From the NCBI GenBank assembly GCA_021014945.1, contig MU266551.1, forward strand, positions 1 through 47,267: a DNA stretch of 47,267 nt, written 5' to 3'. Positions 45,658 to 47,267 of this stretch are shown here, piece by piece. The stretch is from Leucogyrophana mollusca. Taxonomy: Eukaryota > Basidiomycota > Agaricomycetes > Boletales. How positions within the stretch are numbered: position 1 is the stretch's first letter; every line of letters begins with the position of its first letter. The notes beneath the pieces are model-generated. The model was given only the letters and a program-made list of their open reading frames with translations, searched no databases and had not been told where the DNA came from. Position numbers and translations under genes: made by a program.

Positions 45658-45703
<46 letters not shown>
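45658..45703. repeat. Hexanucleotide (GACCCC) tandem repeat encoding Gly-Arg
   Basis: Seven perfect GACCCC units and a partial eighth. On the minus strand they are in frame with the DUF6698-like gene and encode alternating Gly-Arg (GRGRGRGR). Such tracts are length-unstable, and GR/RGG tails often bind RNA. Confidence 0.9.
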
Positions 45704-45719
45704 AGGCACTGCAACCTCC

Positions 45720-45760
45720 AGCTCCAGATTCTCGCCTTCCAGCTCCAGATTCTCGCCTGC
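45720..45760. repeat. 21-bp tandem duplication encoding GENLELE twice
   Basis: Two adjacent 21-base units (AGCTCCAGATTCTCGCCT plus three bases) differ only at the last bases. On the minus strand they encode GENLELEGENLELE just before the Gly-Arg tract. Confidence 0.85.
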
Positions 45761-47267
45761 TGCATTATCCTCCACATCAGCCTCAGCCTCTGGGTTGATC
45801 TCTACATTCGGGGCTGCTGCATGGCTTGCAGACGGGATGACAGCTTCAGGACCGTAGAGATCATCGGAGTCACTGTCCATGTTGAGAGCCGCTATAGCAT
45901 TGTCCATTGCAGCTGAGAAGTCTTCACCAGAAGTAACGTTCTCACGCGCAGCCGTCGGCCGTCCAAAAACATATTCGTTAATGTTCTTGACAATATCACG
46001 CAAGCGTCGAGTGTGCCACGATGTAATGAAGAGCTTCTTGTAATTGTAGAACATGTTGCGGTAATCCATCTTAGATTGCGTGCCGGCGTTGGTCTTCGAG
46101 AATCCTTTGTCAGGGGATAAGAGGAAAATGGCCTACGTGAATGCTGAATAGGGCGTCGAGATCAAAAAAAATACCAACATACGATGACTGCGCTCCAAGC
46201 AAGTGACCCTGGCGTAGAGGCCGTGATGCGCCAAATCTTGCCGTTTGGCGGTGGTCCTGCAGCGCTATTCCCCCGAGAGAGAGATTGCTTGCCGAACAGA
46301 ACCACTTTTTCAATCTGATTAAACACGGTTTTAGGTGAGTAGTATCACACGAGATGTAACACAGACAAACCCTTGCGAGAGGTAACCAATTACCAAACAC
46401 GTTCTTGAGCTGTGGGTCCCATCGTAGACCTGTGAACAGGATGGGAGGGAATAGAATGTATTGATGTATGTCCATGTCGACAAAGAGCCTCTTCCGTATT
46501 GCAGCTATGGACAGTCGGTCAAAGTCTGGGTCTGAGAAGAAGTCCGTCGGAATATCAAAGATGGCCCCTCCGACGTCGCGCAGCTTGCGAATCTCATTTG
46601 AGCGAGATGCACCACTGGACCTATCGAGCTGCAATGGCTAAGCTGATAGCTGGTCAGGTACAACAACTGGCTCTCACAATGGATGCGAAGTGAGAACTTG
46701 GCACGAGACGGTGAAGGTGCGACGGCAAGTGGTGGTACAACTCCACCAGCAGTGCGTTCTCTTCTGCGAGGGCGGTTGTATATCATGCCGGAGTCGTGAA
46801 TGAGACATCGTCTGTGGCGATGGGCAGAACCTTTTGGAGGGCCGCCTGACCGGGTGGAAACATCTCTACCATCATACCGTACATGCGCGAGAACGTTGCG
46901 ATCTCATTATCATGCACGGCGATCTCGTCTGGAACCCCCGATTGTCGTCTCTTAGGGATTTGTCCTTTCAATAGCTGATTCTCTTGCCGAAGTGTTGCAT
47001 TCTGCTCCTTGATCTCGCGGAGCTGCAGCTGTACTTGTTTCAGTGCCTATACACACATGAAATCACATGTTAGTCATCCCTCTTTGTGTCCTGAACCACC
47101 CCAATCATGTACCTGTTCGAACTCAGCCTTTGAAGCATTCGCGGTGTCGATCTTGATGTGGACTTGTGCTAGAACAAACACAAAACCAACACCCCAGACT
47201 CTGACGGAACACACAACAGAGATCGGTCAGGCAGCCTGGTTGTTCGTAGTGGGATGGCTACACTTGA

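Larger units (their letters stand above)
45599..47168 (-). pseudogene. DUF6698-like protein gene, probably broken by one stop and possibly cut by the window edge
   Basis: Family assignment from memory (basidiomycete DUF6698), function unknown. Exons from the right: 47168-47113 and 47046 on encode a coiled coil (QVQLQLREIKEQNATLRQEN) then KRRQSGVPDEIAVHDNEIAT and a region ending SFTTPA. An in-frame TGA (46785-46783) follows, after which the frame goes on as YTTALAEENALLVELYHHLP. Introns 46677-46629, 46400-46315 and 46182-46133 then join FASI, LDRSSGASRSNEIRKLRDVG, QLKN, IEKVVLFGKQSLSRGNSA, WRITASTPGSLAWSAVI and AIFLLSPDKG. The C-terminal exon is MDYRNMFYNYKKLFITSWHT, an acidic stretch, two GENLELE repeats and a Gly-Arg tail, ending at 45599. 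TGA is one transition from CGA (Arg) or TGG (Trp). If the stop lies in an unseen intron the gene may be intact. The first exon may lie beyond the window. Confidence 0.6.

Noticed and set aside
1..47267. CRISPR arrays, rRNA genes, bacterial operons
   Set aside because: No regularly spaced repeats, no rRNA-like segments, and the intron-rich genes are eukaryotic.

Overview
This window reads as nuclear DNA of a filamentous basidiomycete (Agaricomycetes). The protein families and the intron style are most like the Rhizoctonia/Ceratobasidiaceae group; that placement is an inference with moderate confidence. The evidence is dense short introns (about 45-65 nt, GT...AG), a Plavaka-type CACTA transposase, lineage-expanded basidiomycete families (DUF6532, DUF6533 and DUF6698-like proteins, a WD40 protein, a CHAT/TPR protein) and ordinary eukaryotic housekeeping genes. 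All families were recognised by reading translated exons; no database search was run.

Left part (1-9 kb), accessory. A cluster of CTGTCC/GGACAG motifs and a 48-bp palindrome at the left edge look like a transposon subterminal region. They are followed by a Plavaka transposase on the minus strand that is open from its zinc finger to its C terminus except for two in-frame TGA codons. Head-to-head with it is a multi-exon DUF6532-like gene. Next comes a cytochrome P450, a 31-bp piece of which also sits beside the transposon.

Middle part (9.4-38 kb), mostly conserved. In order: an orphan ORF; a RAD54B/RDH54 recombination translocase whose N-terminal module is duplicated as two 99-nt exons with the same intron phases; a ferroportin-like metal exporter; a seven-repeat WD40 protein with a Cys/basic tail; an amidohydrolase with a membrane anchor; the ERAD ubiquitin ligase HRD1; an AIM41-like GatB/YqeY protein with a mitochondrial presequence; the queuosine salvage enzyme QNG1; a possible 66-residue small protein; an NAD kinase; a DUF6533 membrane protein; and a conserved-looking helical protein of unknown function.

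Right part (38-47 kb), accessory. An IRG-like (interferon-inducible type) GTPase with an 11-residue-repeat helix and a large TPR-CHAT protease-like protein lie in tandem on the minus strand. Both are essentially intronless in a window where neighbours average an intron every few hundred bases or less. They are the best candidate here for an undescribed system: a possible fungal cell-death or cell-autonomous defence pair. A pol III-type A/B-box element and a probably broken DUF6698-like gene with a (Gly-Arg) repeat tail close the window.

The genes do not form one pathway. The conserved block covers DNA repair, metal transport, protein quality control, mitochondrial function, tRNA-modification salvage and NADP supply, and it is bracketed by repeat-rich, fast-evolving material.
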